Source: Opisthorchis felineus (Eukaryota > Platyhelminthes > Trematoda > Opisthorchiida > Opisthorchiidae). From it: a DNA stretch of 64,000 bases. The stretch covers positions 575,050 through 639,049 of the forward strand of contig SJOL01006495.1 in the NCBI GenBank assembly GCA_004794785.1, read 5' to 3'. The position numbers were made by a program, and so were the translations under genes. Positions within the stretch are counted from its first letter, which is position 1. Each line of letters opens with the position of its first letter. The notes below the pieces were generated by a model. It saw only the letters and a program-made list of their open reading frames with translations, had not been told where the DNA came from and ran no database searches. Below, in pieces: positions 12,821 to 22,650 of this stretch.

Positions 12821-13164
12821 GGACATCTCTTTAAAGCAAAATGACGACCGACTAGATGTCCATATCCACTTCCTGGGTAAGCCCACATGGCAAGAAATGT
12901 CCGCTGGATACCTGCAAGGAAAATTAAATAATGTTTTATGCTGTTTGTGATGTTTATTTCTGCTACACGAACCTATACGCAAAGGACTTTTTAGCCACGT
13001 TCTTCTGATGTAGTTTAGTGTGAAACCTACACATGATAGTCAGAAGAACTATTGCGCTTTTCACGAAATTCTAGGTTTTCGGGAATTTTTACACAACTAG
13101 TTGCGAATCATTTGCGATTTGTATTTTTGCGGTTTTCTGGGATATATTTACTATACGACGAGAA
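12821..13164. other. Nothing recognised
   Basis: AT-rich spacer between LINE B and the PLE insertion, with no coding or RNA signal. Confidence 0.5.
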
Positions 13165-13212
13165 CTAACTAGAGCTTTCTATGGAGGAAAATGTTGGTAG
13201 CTCAGGTAGCGT

Positions 13213-13381
13213 AGATGGTCGTTGGCTTGTTCGCTGAGCTGGGCAATTTGATTGCAAACGTTTCATCACCAATCGAGGTGACATCATCAGTGCGTTATTG
13301 GGGAGCGTAGTGGTGCGTAGCGGTGGGTTGGTGGTTGTGCGTTGAGTAGTGTTGCGTGTGTGTTAATATACGTGCTGCTAG
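13213..13381 (-). repeat. PLE left terminal arm (inverted copy)
   Basis: 169 bp that are the reverse complement of 15346-15514 with one mismatch (TTGAGTAGTG here against CTGAGTAGTG). The last base sits directly at the assembly gap, so the arm may continue into missing sequence. Confidence 0.95.
13260..13290 (-). ncRNA. Hammerhead-ribozyme-like core, left PLE arm
   Basis: Reverse complement of the right-arm core: CTGATGA, T, GTCACC, loop TCGATT, GGTGAT, GAAAC. Its inverted placement means the two arm cores lie on opposite strands of the element. Confidence 0.45.
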
Positions 13382-13738
13382 NNNNNNNNNNNNNNNNNNN
13401 NNNNNNNNNNNNNNNNNNNNNNNNNNNNNNNNNNNNNNNNNNNNNNNNNNNNNNNNNNNNNNNNNNNNNNNNNNNNNNNNNNNNNNNNNNNNNNNNNNNN
13501 NNNNNNNNNNNNNNNNNNNNNNNNNNNNNNNNNNNNNNNNNNNNNNNNNNNNNNNNNNNNNNNNNNNNNNNNNNNNNNNNNNNNNNNNNNNNNNNNNNNN
13601 NNNNNNNNNNNNNNNNNNNNNNNNNNNNNNNNNNNNNNNNNNNNNNNNNNNNNNNNNNNNNNNNNNNNNNNNNNNNNNNNNNNNNNNNNNNNNNNNNNNN
13701 NNNNNNNNNNNNNNNNNNNNNNNNNNNNNNNNNNNNNN
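13382..13738. other. Assembly gap (357 N)
   Basis: Undetermined bases. The gap starts exactly where the left inverted arm ends and stops inside the RT frame, so the 5' part of the PLE coding region is missing. Open frames crossing it are artefacts. Confidence 1.
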
Positions 13739-15160
13739 CCAATCGTTTCACTTCCGGGAACCCCATCTTACAAATTAGCAAAAGACTTATGGAGAAGATT
13801 GAAACACTTAATTTCTGGATCGGAACACACAATCAATAATGCAGGTCAATTTCTACGCAAACTACGGAACGTCAGGGTAGAAGACGATGAAATCATGCTT
13901 TCATTTGATGTCACATCACTGTTCACTTCAATCAACCACAACCTCGCAAGAGAAACCATAGCAGAACTGTTTCGGAATAATCCAAACACGACAGAAACCA
14001 TGAAACCTGAAAGTCTATGCAAGCTGTTGGACTTTTGCATGGAAACATACTTTACCTTCGACGGACAGATATATCAGCAGCTGAAAGGGACTCCAATGGG
14101 ATCTCCAATATCAGGATTTATCGCTGAGGCAGTAATGCAAAGATTAGAGCGCATGGTACTGCCGATCATCAATCCAAAGCTGTGGATCCGCTACGTGGAC
14201 GACACCTTTGTCATCATGAAACGAGATTCAGTACACAATGCACATGAACTGCTCAACACCACGTTTGAAGAGATCAAGTTTACAATCGAACTGGAGAAGA
14301 ACAATCGATTACCATTCCTAGACGTTTTGGTGAACAGAAAGGTGGATGGGACTCTGGAAACCTGCGTATACCGGAAAGAGACACATACGGATCAAATACT
14401 GAACTACAACAGCAATCATCCTGTAAACCATAAGAAGAGCTGCATCCAAACCCTGTTCAAGAGGGCGGAGACACACTGCAGCACCACAGAACTACGGAAG
14501 AAGGAAGAAAACCATCTATTCAGAGTATTCCAGAACAACGGATATCCAAGGAATTTTATCAGGAGAAGCTTGAAAAAGAAGACATCTCAACAACAGCAAC
14601 AGCAGGAACAAGCCACCAGACGGGTAGTTCTGCCTTACATCAAGAATATATCGGAACTCGCAACCAGATTATTGGCTCAAAAAGGAATTCTCGTCGCTCA
14701 CAAACCGAATGCCACCCTAAGGAAACTAATCTCAAGACCGAAGGACAATCGAGACAAAACCAAGAGTAACAATGTGATATACCAAATCAACTGCAGCAAC
14801 TGCAACAAATTCTACGTTGGACAAACTGGGAGGAAATTAGGCACACGAATAAAGGAACACAAGGCGGCTGTCAGGAGACATGACCCTCTATCCTTGATAT
14901 CCATACACGAAGACCAAGAAGGCCACAAATTCAATCTGGAAAACGCGAAAATTTTGGCACACGGAGACACGAGACACGGAAGAGAATTTCTGGAAGCATG
15001 GTACTCCACGGCGGATTCGATCAACCGGTGCATCGAACTGGATCCAATTTACGCGCCTCTACGGGCAAAGGACCAACATCTCAACCGGAATACTCAAGGA
15101 GAACCAAATATTGGATTCGCAAACAAAGAAACAAGGAACTCCTTGGAGTCGGATCAATAA
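13739..15160 (+). CDS. Penelope-like reverse transcriptase with GIY-YIG endonuclease (5' partial)
   Basis: The protein copies element RNA into DNA at nicked chromosomal sites. The frame is open from the first base after the gap, so the start lies in missing sequence; the methionine at 13799 is internal. Numbering from 13739, residues 2-11 read IVSLPGTPSY, a conserved PLE finger segment. RT motif A is SFDVTSLFTSI (55-65), motif B GTPMGSPISGF (117-127), motif C RYVDDTF (151-157, catalytic aspartates intact) and motif D LPFLDVLVNR (191-200). A Q-rich linker lies near 283-291. The GIY-YIG nuclease follows: VIYQI (346-350), a CSNC pair (352-355), FYVGQTGRKLGTRIKEH (358-374), and later glutamate 419 and asparagine 429. 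No stop or frameshift occurs in the 474 codons including the stop. The element appears potentially functional apart from the unsequenced 5' part. Confidence 0.95.
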   Translation, partial: PIVSLPGTPSYKLAKDLWRRLKHLISGSEHTINNAGQFLRKLRNVRVEDDEIMLSFDVTSLFTSINHNLARETIAELFRNNPNTTETMKPESLCKLLDFCMETYFTFDGQIYQQLKGTPMGSPISGFIAEAVMQRLERMVLPIINPKLWIRYVDDTFVIMKRDSVHNAHELLNTTFEEIKFTIELEKNNRLPFLDVLVNRKVDGTLETCVYRKETHTDQILNYNSNHPVNHKKSCIQTLFKRAETHCSTTELRKKEENHLFRVFQNNGYPRNFIRRSLKKKTSQQQQQQEQATRRVVLPYIKNISELATRLLAQKGILVAHKPNATLRKLISRPKDNRDKTKSNNVIYQINCSNCNKFYVGQTGRKLGTRIKEHKAAVRRHDPLSLISIHEDQEGHKFNLENAKILAHGDTRHGREFLEAWYSTADSINRCIELDPIYAPLRAKDQHLNRNTQGEPNIGFANKETRNSLESDQ

Positions 15161-15345
15161 AGGTCACAAGCCGGAACTCGGAAGGGCCAAGGGCAAAGGT
15201 CACTCCAGCATCGACCGGAGTACGACGACAGGGGGTGCCATGCTCAAAGGTCACATGGGCACCGACGAATGAGGACACAAGATAACGGAGCAACCAATGG
15301 AACCGCTCGACCGAACAACTAATCGCGGTCAAAGGTCAGCCCCAG
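15161..15345 (+). other. PLE 3' untranslated region with four AAAGGTCA copies
   Basis: Between the stop codon and the right arm, AAAGGTCA occurs at 15159-15166, 15195-15202, 15246-15253 and 15331-15338, all on the same strand. This octamer equals the extended half-site bound by monomeric nuclear receptors. A degenerate internal repetition without function is equally possible. Confidence 0.6.
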
Positions 15346-15514
15346 CTAGCAGCACGTATATTAACACACACGCAACACTACTCAGCGCACAACCACCAAC
15401 CCACCGCTACGCACCACTACGCTCCCCAATAACGCACTGATGATGTCACCTCGATTGGTGATGAAACGTTTGCAATCAAATTGCCCAGCTCAGCGAACAA
15501 GCCAACGACCATCT
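15346..15514 (+). repeat. PLE right terminal arm
   Basis: 169 bp from CTAGCAGCACG to GACCATCT, the inverted partner of 13213-13381. Its end overlaps the first two bases of the target duplication. Fragments of the same sequence occur at 9.3, 22.5 and 29.4 kb. Confidence 0.95.
15437..15467 (+). ncRNA. Hammerhead-ribozyme-like core, right PLE arm
   Basis: CTGATGA at 15437-15443, T, GTCACC at 15445-15450, loop TCGATT, GGTGAT at 15457-15462, GAAAC at 15463-15467. Stem II has six pairs, one of them G-U. Unlike the canonical core there is one extra base between CTGATGA and stem II. The same layout is kept in the other copies in this window. Confidence 0.5.
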
Positions 15515-15526
15515 AACTAGAGCTTT

Positions 15527-16793
15527 ATTGTTCAAGACACTGATTAATACTGATTTTCTAGAACCCACACCCAGGTTGAAAACTAAAAAAAGACTATTAA
15601 GGACAGCACTTGTTACAGACAGCTGATATAATTTTGCTAAGTGTTCGCAGGGGAGTGCTACGGTACAATTCAAGAAAAAATGTCGTGTCCGTCAGGGCGG
15701 TATCTTATTCTCGGCTGTTCTAGTGGTAATTGTGCGATAACTTATTGTAGAACTGTAGTCTAGACTAGTTTCAACGAATAGCACAGATTAGTGAACAGAG
15801 CAAGTCACTGTAACAATAATACTCCGAAAGCATTTCAGATTCTCTATTTAACAATTTGACAGCATGATTTTATTGGGTTGGGTGTTTTACTGAGTTGCGT
15901 TCAGAAATGACAGTAGTTAGTCACAGTAGAAATACTTTTGTCCTGAACGCTCTTGTGCTCACAGATAGTTACGGTAGGGATGGACTTTTGCATACTAACA
16001 TTTTAAAATAAAAAGGTGAGGGATGTTTCGACCGTATCTTCAAGTTTTCAGAGAAATCTGTTTATATTATGGTCACTTATCTATCACAGGTGACCGCACA
16101 GTAGCCCTAGTGTTAGGAGCTAGTGGTTTAATGTGATCGACGTGGGCTTCTTTTCCACATGTGGCGGCCCATTTGGGTGACGCACAACTCTGTTAAATTC
16201 AGTTTCAATCCAGAAGTCTGGTGTCTGAGGAACGCTAACGATTTATTCTGAAATACTCCCGAGTAGTAATAGTCTTCAGTAAACTTCCGCATTGTTCTCT
16301 GGCGTTAATAAAGTAACCTGCAGCAAATAATTGATGTGAAAAAATATTAATAGCCCTTGAAAACTAATGACATAAGACCGCATTCAGCTGTACCAAAAAT
16401 AATTTCGGATGCACGGCAAAACTTCTGAATAAAATTTCGATGGTCAGTTTACTTTCCGGCTGATTCTTGAAGGATTGGCTGCATCTTACAGGAAGCAGAA
16501 GCCGTGAAAAGTGGCTTCTGCGTCACGGCCTAAAATTTCACTCTTCTCAAACCAAGAACTCATAGTCCCGCTTTACTAGCTCTAAGCTATAGCGTTTGCA
16601 ATAATCATTACGGCAAATAATGAGAAAAGTTAATTTTCTAGGTGGGTGTGAGGTTTGTGGAATTCGCGTTCACTACACTGCTTGGAATGGTCCTCCTCTA
16701 TTTCTGACTGAATTACTCTGGCTAGTCCAAACCAGAGAGCGGAACAGCGGGGCTCTAGTTTGTTATAACTTATTAGGACTAATCAGCAGTGCA
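15527..16793. other. No gene recognised
   Basis: Nothing supportable on either strand. Confidence 0.45.
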
Positions 16794-16874
16794 TGACCTT
16801 TGCCATTTCGGGGTTTGAACTCCGAACATTTGAAATGCGAGGCGAGCGTGTTACCAATAATCCACCAGGGCAGG
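16794..16874 (-). repeat. tRNA-derived SINE-like head
   Basis: On the minus strand, GGTGGATTATTGGTAACACG resembles a Pol III A box and GGAGTTCAAACCCCG a B box, about 35 bases apart as in tRNAs. The copy at 17030-17106 shares the GGYAACRCGCTCGCCT block. No clean cloverleaf was drawn, so a functional tRNA is unlikely. Confidence 0.45.
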
Positions 16875-17029
16875 TTGGAAGCAGCCGTCACTCCAAAGAG
16901 GTAGCCTTTCTTTGGGATGGACTTTACTGACAACCTGGGCTTCAGTGTAATGCTATGTAGTTTTTACTTAATGGTGACCTGTTTCTTGGGTTCCTCCTTT
17001 ATACGACTACTGTAATCCAGTGAGTCCAC

Positions 17030-17106
17030 CATGCATCGTGAGCTGGTATAATAGTGGCAACGCGCTCGCCTAGTATTGACAATGACCGGAATGCTGTTTG
17101 AAATAC
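17030..17106 (+). repeat. tRNA-derived SINE-like head, second copy
   Basis: GTGGCAACGCGCTCGCCT matches the A-box side of the copy at 16.8 kb in the opposite orientation. The B-box side (GTTTGAAATAC) is mutated. Confidence 0.4.
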
Positions 17107-17351
17107 AGACTTTACTGTTGTGCAAGATTTCTCATCAGTTACGCATGTCTGTCTCGTCTGGTGCAGTTACATGCTAAGGACAAATAATTGACTTCCTATC
17201 AGTAGATTTCGTGTGAATAGGAAGCCAAATAAGGTCATAAATCTGAATGCTTCTGGTTTTGTTTTTCCCAGGTATGATGTCCTAACACAACCCTGAATGG
17301 GTACCTATAGAGCTGAGAAATTTATCGATCAAATTCTAGCTGACCAGCATG

Positions 17352-17617
17352 TCAAGAAGAAGCAGTGTGCTGGAATGTTGGTAGCTCAGTTGCATTGACT
17401 GGTAATTGATCAGGTGGCTGTTGATCTGCTCGCGGAGCTTGGCAATTGACTTTGAGACGTTTCGTCATCACTGTAGAAAACTTCTTAACCGCGCTGAAGA
17501 TGCGAACTGAGAATGTCTCCTCGAATGGTGACAAAACGTCCGGAAGTCAATTACCAATCTCCGAATATAGATCAACAGTCACCTGATCAATTAGCAATCA
17601 AGAGGAAGCAGTTGTGC
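17352..17617. repeat. Foldback element built from PLE ends, with about 19-bp target duplication
   Basis: TCAAGAAGAAGCAGTGTGC (17352-17370) recurs as TCAAGAGGAAGCAGTTGTGC (17598-17617), an imperfect duplication around about 227 bp. The interior is a long inverted repeat: the left arm has AATTGATCAGGTGGCTGTTG and GGCAATTGACTTTGAGACG, and the right arm the reverse complement of nearly the same strings. Its ends (TGTTGGTAGCTCAG) equal the outer end of the PLE at 13.19 kb. A degenerate hammerhead-like core (CTGAGAA ... AAAAC) sits at 17507-17537. No coding capacity. Confidence 0.7.
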
Positions 17618-20600
17618 ACCTGACTTTTTAACAGAACGCTGCGGTTTAAGCAGTATTGCCATTATTCGATTCACTGATTTCATTCCGGTTTGATTTCAGT
17701 CACTCCGTAGAGTGACTGCAAAATCGATTCGCCCATTAAACGTCGCATTATTAAAGTTTCACCGTGATCTGCTTTCTTGGCTAGTTACCTAGATTAACGT
17801 CCTTTCAACCTCAGCTCGGTCAAAAACACCGTGGGAATCTTCCTGGACACTGAATGTTGTATAATTTTATTCCCCTACTGTGTCACACATGGTTTTTAAT
17901 TATAGAAGTGAATAGAGCGAAGATGCTCAACTTTCTAACCAGTTGGGAAACTCCTTTCATTACTTTCGGAATGCGAATCTTACACATTCTGGTGTAGATG
18001 CCTTTTGGATATAGAGAGCCAGGGCATTCAAAATAGTTTGGCTGCAATATTTAAAAAAGCTATGTGGAAACTGCTGGACCACATCTGTATTCATCAGGAG
18101 ATCACCGGTAGCCATGAGCACCACCTATTTATTCTAAAACTGAGTGTACATAAGTAAAATAACAAGGCAGGATACAACAGCCAAGACCTCAAAATATCAT
18201 TACGAAAACAGACTTACATATATCCGACAAGGACGCTGTAATCATACTTTCAAAGATTATTGTTGCTAACAGCTTTCACTAAATTTCCGGATAGCTGATC
18301 CCAAATGTGTGACTAAAAATAGTTATATGGATGCGTACGTGGGTAGAAGAATCATCCGGCGCGGTTCATATATTGATCGGGTGCGTCCGTCTTTTCATTC
18401 TTCCTTGGACTGTAAACACTAGATGCATTCAGTACACAAACGATGAAATTAAATTTTATCGTTTCGGAAATGTACGCCCTCCTGACGTGTCATGCAGCTG
18501 TACTGTTGTGCATTTCATTATACAGAACATACTGTTACATAAAAGCCACTGAGGCTGCCCAAAACTGGCAGTCATGATCGCCCTTAATTTGCCGTCAACA
18601 ACAAGATGCCGCTGTTTATGCGGTGCGATGAGTGCTAGTGTTAGACAAACACGGGTGGGTCACGCCTGTTGGCTCAAATAAGTGTTGAAGTATCAACATT
18701 TATAGACTTCGCTTGCCGCTTCACTCGAATCTGGTTAGAATTCGAGTGGAACTGGCCTTTTATCGTTAGATACCTGTTAAAAAAATTGCCATGATGAGGT
18801 AAACCTGGTTATTCTGACCCAGGTACTTCAAGTCATCGAAGTCGAAAAATTCCGATGCTTACAACTCGGAATACTTTATTTGTAGGTCAGTTTAGCGGAC
18901 AGTTGTGATTTCCATAGATGCTTCAGTCGTGTGCATTGATTCATTTAATTATTCATTTTATTTATTTATTTATTTATTTATTTGTTTCCGGAGGGCAACT
19001 GAATATCTTGATCAGTAGTGTCATCTAAAATAAGGAATTTCTATTAGCGCAGGAAGCCTGTTGCTGATATCGAAGTTTGGTTTCGGGCTATGCAGACACC
19101 AGCGCCACACCCTACCGTAAATGTGCAGCAACACTGAGGGATAAATCCCAAGCCGATATCAGGGAGTCTAGATGTCTTAGAGAAAAGTGAACAGTAAACT
19201 GAAGCATTTTGAAGTAAATCCGCATCTGCACTTAGTGAGAATGCAGTACTCTGTGTTGCCGGTTTTATTTGGCCCGATAGAACTTACCAGTCACGTAAAG
19301 ATAGAAATAGATGGACATTTCCTCGGTCCTAATGCAACCATTGTTATGTATAAATTTCGGAGTGCTCAGTAATACGCCTGCGTTAAGAAAGGCAGAAAAA
19401 GTCATTGAGAAAGCAGGATGGTTTCACGAGGAATCTGCACAACGTAACATCCATCAATGTATGAAACAAGTGAACGTCGTCTAAACGAACATAGCCACCC
19501 TAAAACTGCTATTTCACCTAAAAACCCTTCCGATGAAGGCATAGTGAGTCACTTCTCTGGGGTGACTGATCCGGGTTGGATATAAATCGAACAGTGAAAT
19601 TTATTACTGATATGGATCACCACCCAGCACGATTGCTGATAGCAGTAGAACAAGCATTTCTTGATGGCACAGCGTAGTCTTTGTGATTTCGATATGTACT
19701 TAGGAAATATAATTTTCCCCAGGCTTGTTTTGTGAGAAAGGTTTGTAGCTGAGTAAAGCTGGTTCCCAACCAAGCAAAAAATAAATGACATTTTGTACTG
19801 TCCAGCTCAGTGAACAAACAAAAGACCAAAGGCAAATGTGATTCGTGGCATTTGACAGTAAAGCTGCCTTGTTGATCACTGCAACCCTAATTGAAACTTC
19901 GAAAAGTTCGATGAAATTCGCTCAGTTATAGGAAACCAAATGAAAAACAACGAGATTTGTCATTTAGACACACGTGAGAAAGGCCTGTCCACATTTCCAC
20001 TATTTAGTATGCAAATCAAGTTGAGTAGTAAGATTTTCATTAGCCATCAATCACTGTATTGTACTGAGTCGAATAGAATTCAGCACCGAACTAATCAAAT
20101 CAGGTTCCAACATTTAGCGCAAACCCCAAGGCCATTACACATGTCTTTCGTTTTGTGAAATAACAATGCGATTTCCTCGTCTTCCACATGGCATTAGAAA
20201 GACAACTCTGAGAGATGTAGCTCTAGTTTATTTTGTTTCCCTACTTACGGCGTTTTCGATCGGCGAGATCCGGATTTAGCTAGGCCAGGGTAAATGGTTG
20301 TTGGAGATCACAACCACTTCAAACAGGTTCAAAACCAGGTTTACCATACATTATATTCCACTGCAATGATTCACAAACACCTATTCATAACTGCATCGCT
20401 GTATCACAAAAATGTAAGATTACTGGACCCCTCGAAGCAAGCGCGACATTTTTTGGACTTTGAAGTTCCACCGCTTGTTACGCAACTGTGGGCTACTCCC
20501 TGTAGTACACCGTCCGTCACAAAACTACATTGCAGCTTAACGTCGACATCATTTCTATAGACATTCAGTCACGTATGAATCAACAGATGGGAGGACACCA

Positions 20601-22424
20601 CCTCAAGCAATAGAACAAGGATCAACTGGATACCATTCGGTACCATCTCAGTGTAATCAAACCCTAGAAAATTTCTATTGTAAATTACAGTATTTTACAA
20701 TTAGTTAGTGACATTCCTGTATACATCGGACATAGGTTGCTGCACCGTAAAAAACGTCCCGTAGATTTAGCCCATGCAGCTGAAGCATTCATTACCTTTG
20801 GGCTTTCAGTCGGTTAAATGTGAACCCTAGTTTACTGCTAAGCTGCAGAATATGGCATGATATTTACCTCGACCTATAGAGTGTCGATTACCTTTAGGTG
20901 AAAGTAGTAAAAATGACTGCTAGTAATTTTGGGTTAGATGAAAATGTTTAAGCTGATATCTTGTAGTTTGCAAAAATGTGCAGGGAAGCCAGTAATAGAA
21001 TCAGCTATTTCCAGAAATAAATGTCCCATCTAAGCTTTTTTCCGTGGAGGTAAAATGCGTCATTTTAAGCTCATTTGGAGATAAGGTGGGAACATTTGAG
21101 TCCACCTGTACGGAAACTGTAACAGTGGGTAAAATGTCAAAGTCACATGTAACTCCTAACGGATTACGGATTTCTAAATGAAACAACAAACTAGATGGAA
21201 CCATTTGTGTTGTTCCTTTGTAGTCAAACTCGATCCGAAAAACTGCCCAAGGGTTAAGAAATTATATCACTTCACATCCCCATACAAACACGATATCAAC
21301 TCCAGCTGCATAATGACAGCCAAAATACGGTAGTATAAAACTGCGTTAGCCGGTTTCACCAACATCAGTAGCCCTTATAAATGCATGGGATATTGGCCGG
21401 TGTCGTCTGAGTGATATACCTGGCAACGTGTATCAACAGTTCTACGTCGGTGACATTATCCTTTTCAGCATTTCCCGTTCAATCCCGTTCATCCTAAAAT
21501 AAAAATCAAACCGATACGCTTCCAATTTTTCAAACCATCTCCTAAACAAGGCATACTGATGTACTTGTGTGGCCGCGAAGGCAGACGAAGTTTTGACGAG
21601 AGTTGAATGAATTTATGGTCGCATAACGTGCCTGCCATCGTTATTTAAATCAGGTTTCGCCCACGTTAATCAGTCTCTGTTATCCCCACCGTATTCAGTT
21701 AGGCATATCGAAGTCCCAATAGATCGACCCACGGTAGATAAACCTGTAGTTACAATGGTAGCTAGGATAAGAACGCTGATATGCCCCCAATTTGCACTGA
21801 TGGAACGTTCGCCAGGCTAGGATAACATGCTTACCAAGTCTTTTACAGTACCAGAAAATGTGTGCTTATTAGTCATGCATCGACTGTCGGTACCTTGCCG
21901 TAAGGCTTTTAAACCAAAGACTGACTGAGGATTCTCCACCTTCTCCTCTCTCAGTGTAGACGCTCTGCTGGTGCAGAGCCCCTCACAATTACAAATAAAC
22001 CAACAAAACCAACAACAAAGCAACAAATAAATCAACCAACTAGTGGCATATTCAGCTCGGTCGCTTAGTTACATGGGTTAAGGAAAGTAAGCAAAGTCAT
22101 GCCTCTACTGAAACCCCTGGTCTTTAATCCACTCTATCCTACCCTTCCTAAGGGACAGTAAACCCATCATACGCTCTTTCGATAGTGTTGTTCGTCCTAA
22201 ATCGCGCTTGCGAACATCTACACATCCACCATCAGTAATACACTTTTACCTTCCAGTTTCGATTTCCAATCCATTTGGCTACTCAGTGGTCAACTTACTA
22301 ACCATCTTATGCATTTTTCAGTTAGTGCAAATTTATCACGATAGCGCCTGTCGATAGCGATAGGCAGCCCTGACCACTTCCAAACCGGACGAAGATTTTG
22401 GATTTATCCAAAGAACGTGGGGAG
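17618..22424. other. No gene recognised
   Basis: A possible short PLE-end scrap lies near 19798-19835 (CAGCTCAGTGAACAA). Otherwise there are only short unrelated open frames. Confidence 0.4.
18954..18983. repeat. (TTTA)n microsatellite
   Basis: About seven units of TTTA/TTAT, preceded by imperfect units. Confidence 0.9.
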
Positions 22425-22650
22425 TAATGTAATATTTAACCTGTTTGTTAGTCTGTCCAAGGAGCTTGGAAGTTGGAATGCAAAGATTTCATCATTAATC
22501 GAGGCGACATCGTCAGGGGAAGCGTCAGATACTCGAACCCCCACTGAGGATGTCATCTGGATTGGTGACGAAACGTCCTCAATTTAGTTGGCAAGCTCAC
22601 CAACACAGGCTAACGAACAAGCAGCACACCTGGGCTACCTATATTCCACA
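22425..22650. repeat. Foldback element built from PLE ends
   Basis: Left half (GAGCTTGG, ATTTCATCATTAATCGAGGC, GACATCGTCAGG) and right half (CACTGAGGATGTCATC, GGTGACGAAACGTCC, GGCAAGCTCACC) are inverted relatives of each other and of the PLE arms. The outer right end GGGCTACCTATATT corresponds to the PLE outer end. No clear target duplication was found, so the boundaries are approximate. Confidence 0.6.
22544..22574 (+). ncRNA. Hammerhead-ribozyme-like core in foldback element
   Basis: CTGAGGA (one change from CTGATGA), T, GTCATC, loop TGGATT, GGTGAC, GAAAC. Stem II has six pairs including a closing G-C, better than in the full PLE. A second, weaker core lies inverted at 22486-22516. Confidence 0.4.

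Larger units (their letters stand above)
13165..15526 (+). mobile_element. Young Penelope-like element with inverted terminal arms
   Basis: The 14-bp direct repeat CTAACTAGAGCTTT (13165-13178 and 15513-15526) marks a complete insertion. Inside are a left arm, a 357-base assembly gap, an RT/GIY-YIG reading frame, a short 3' region and a right arm. The arms are inverted and differ at a single base over 169 bp. Perfect duplication, near-identical arms and an open frame of 474 codons argue for a recent insertion. The left arm extends 22 bp further outward (ATGTTGGTAGCTCAGGTAGC) than the right arm. PLEs use target-primed reverse transcription and often carry partial inverted end copies. Confidence 0.93.

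Noticed and set aside
13287..13839. Open frames of 140-181 codons spanning the N run
   Set aside because: Most of their length is undetermined bases; they arise because N codons contain no stop.
16794..17106. Functional tRNA genes
   Set aside because: A- and B-box-like strings are present, but acceptor and anticodon stems do not pair cleanly; SINE heads explain them better.
19798..19835. PLE end fragment
   Set aside because: Only about 15-20 bases resemble the arm; too short to call.
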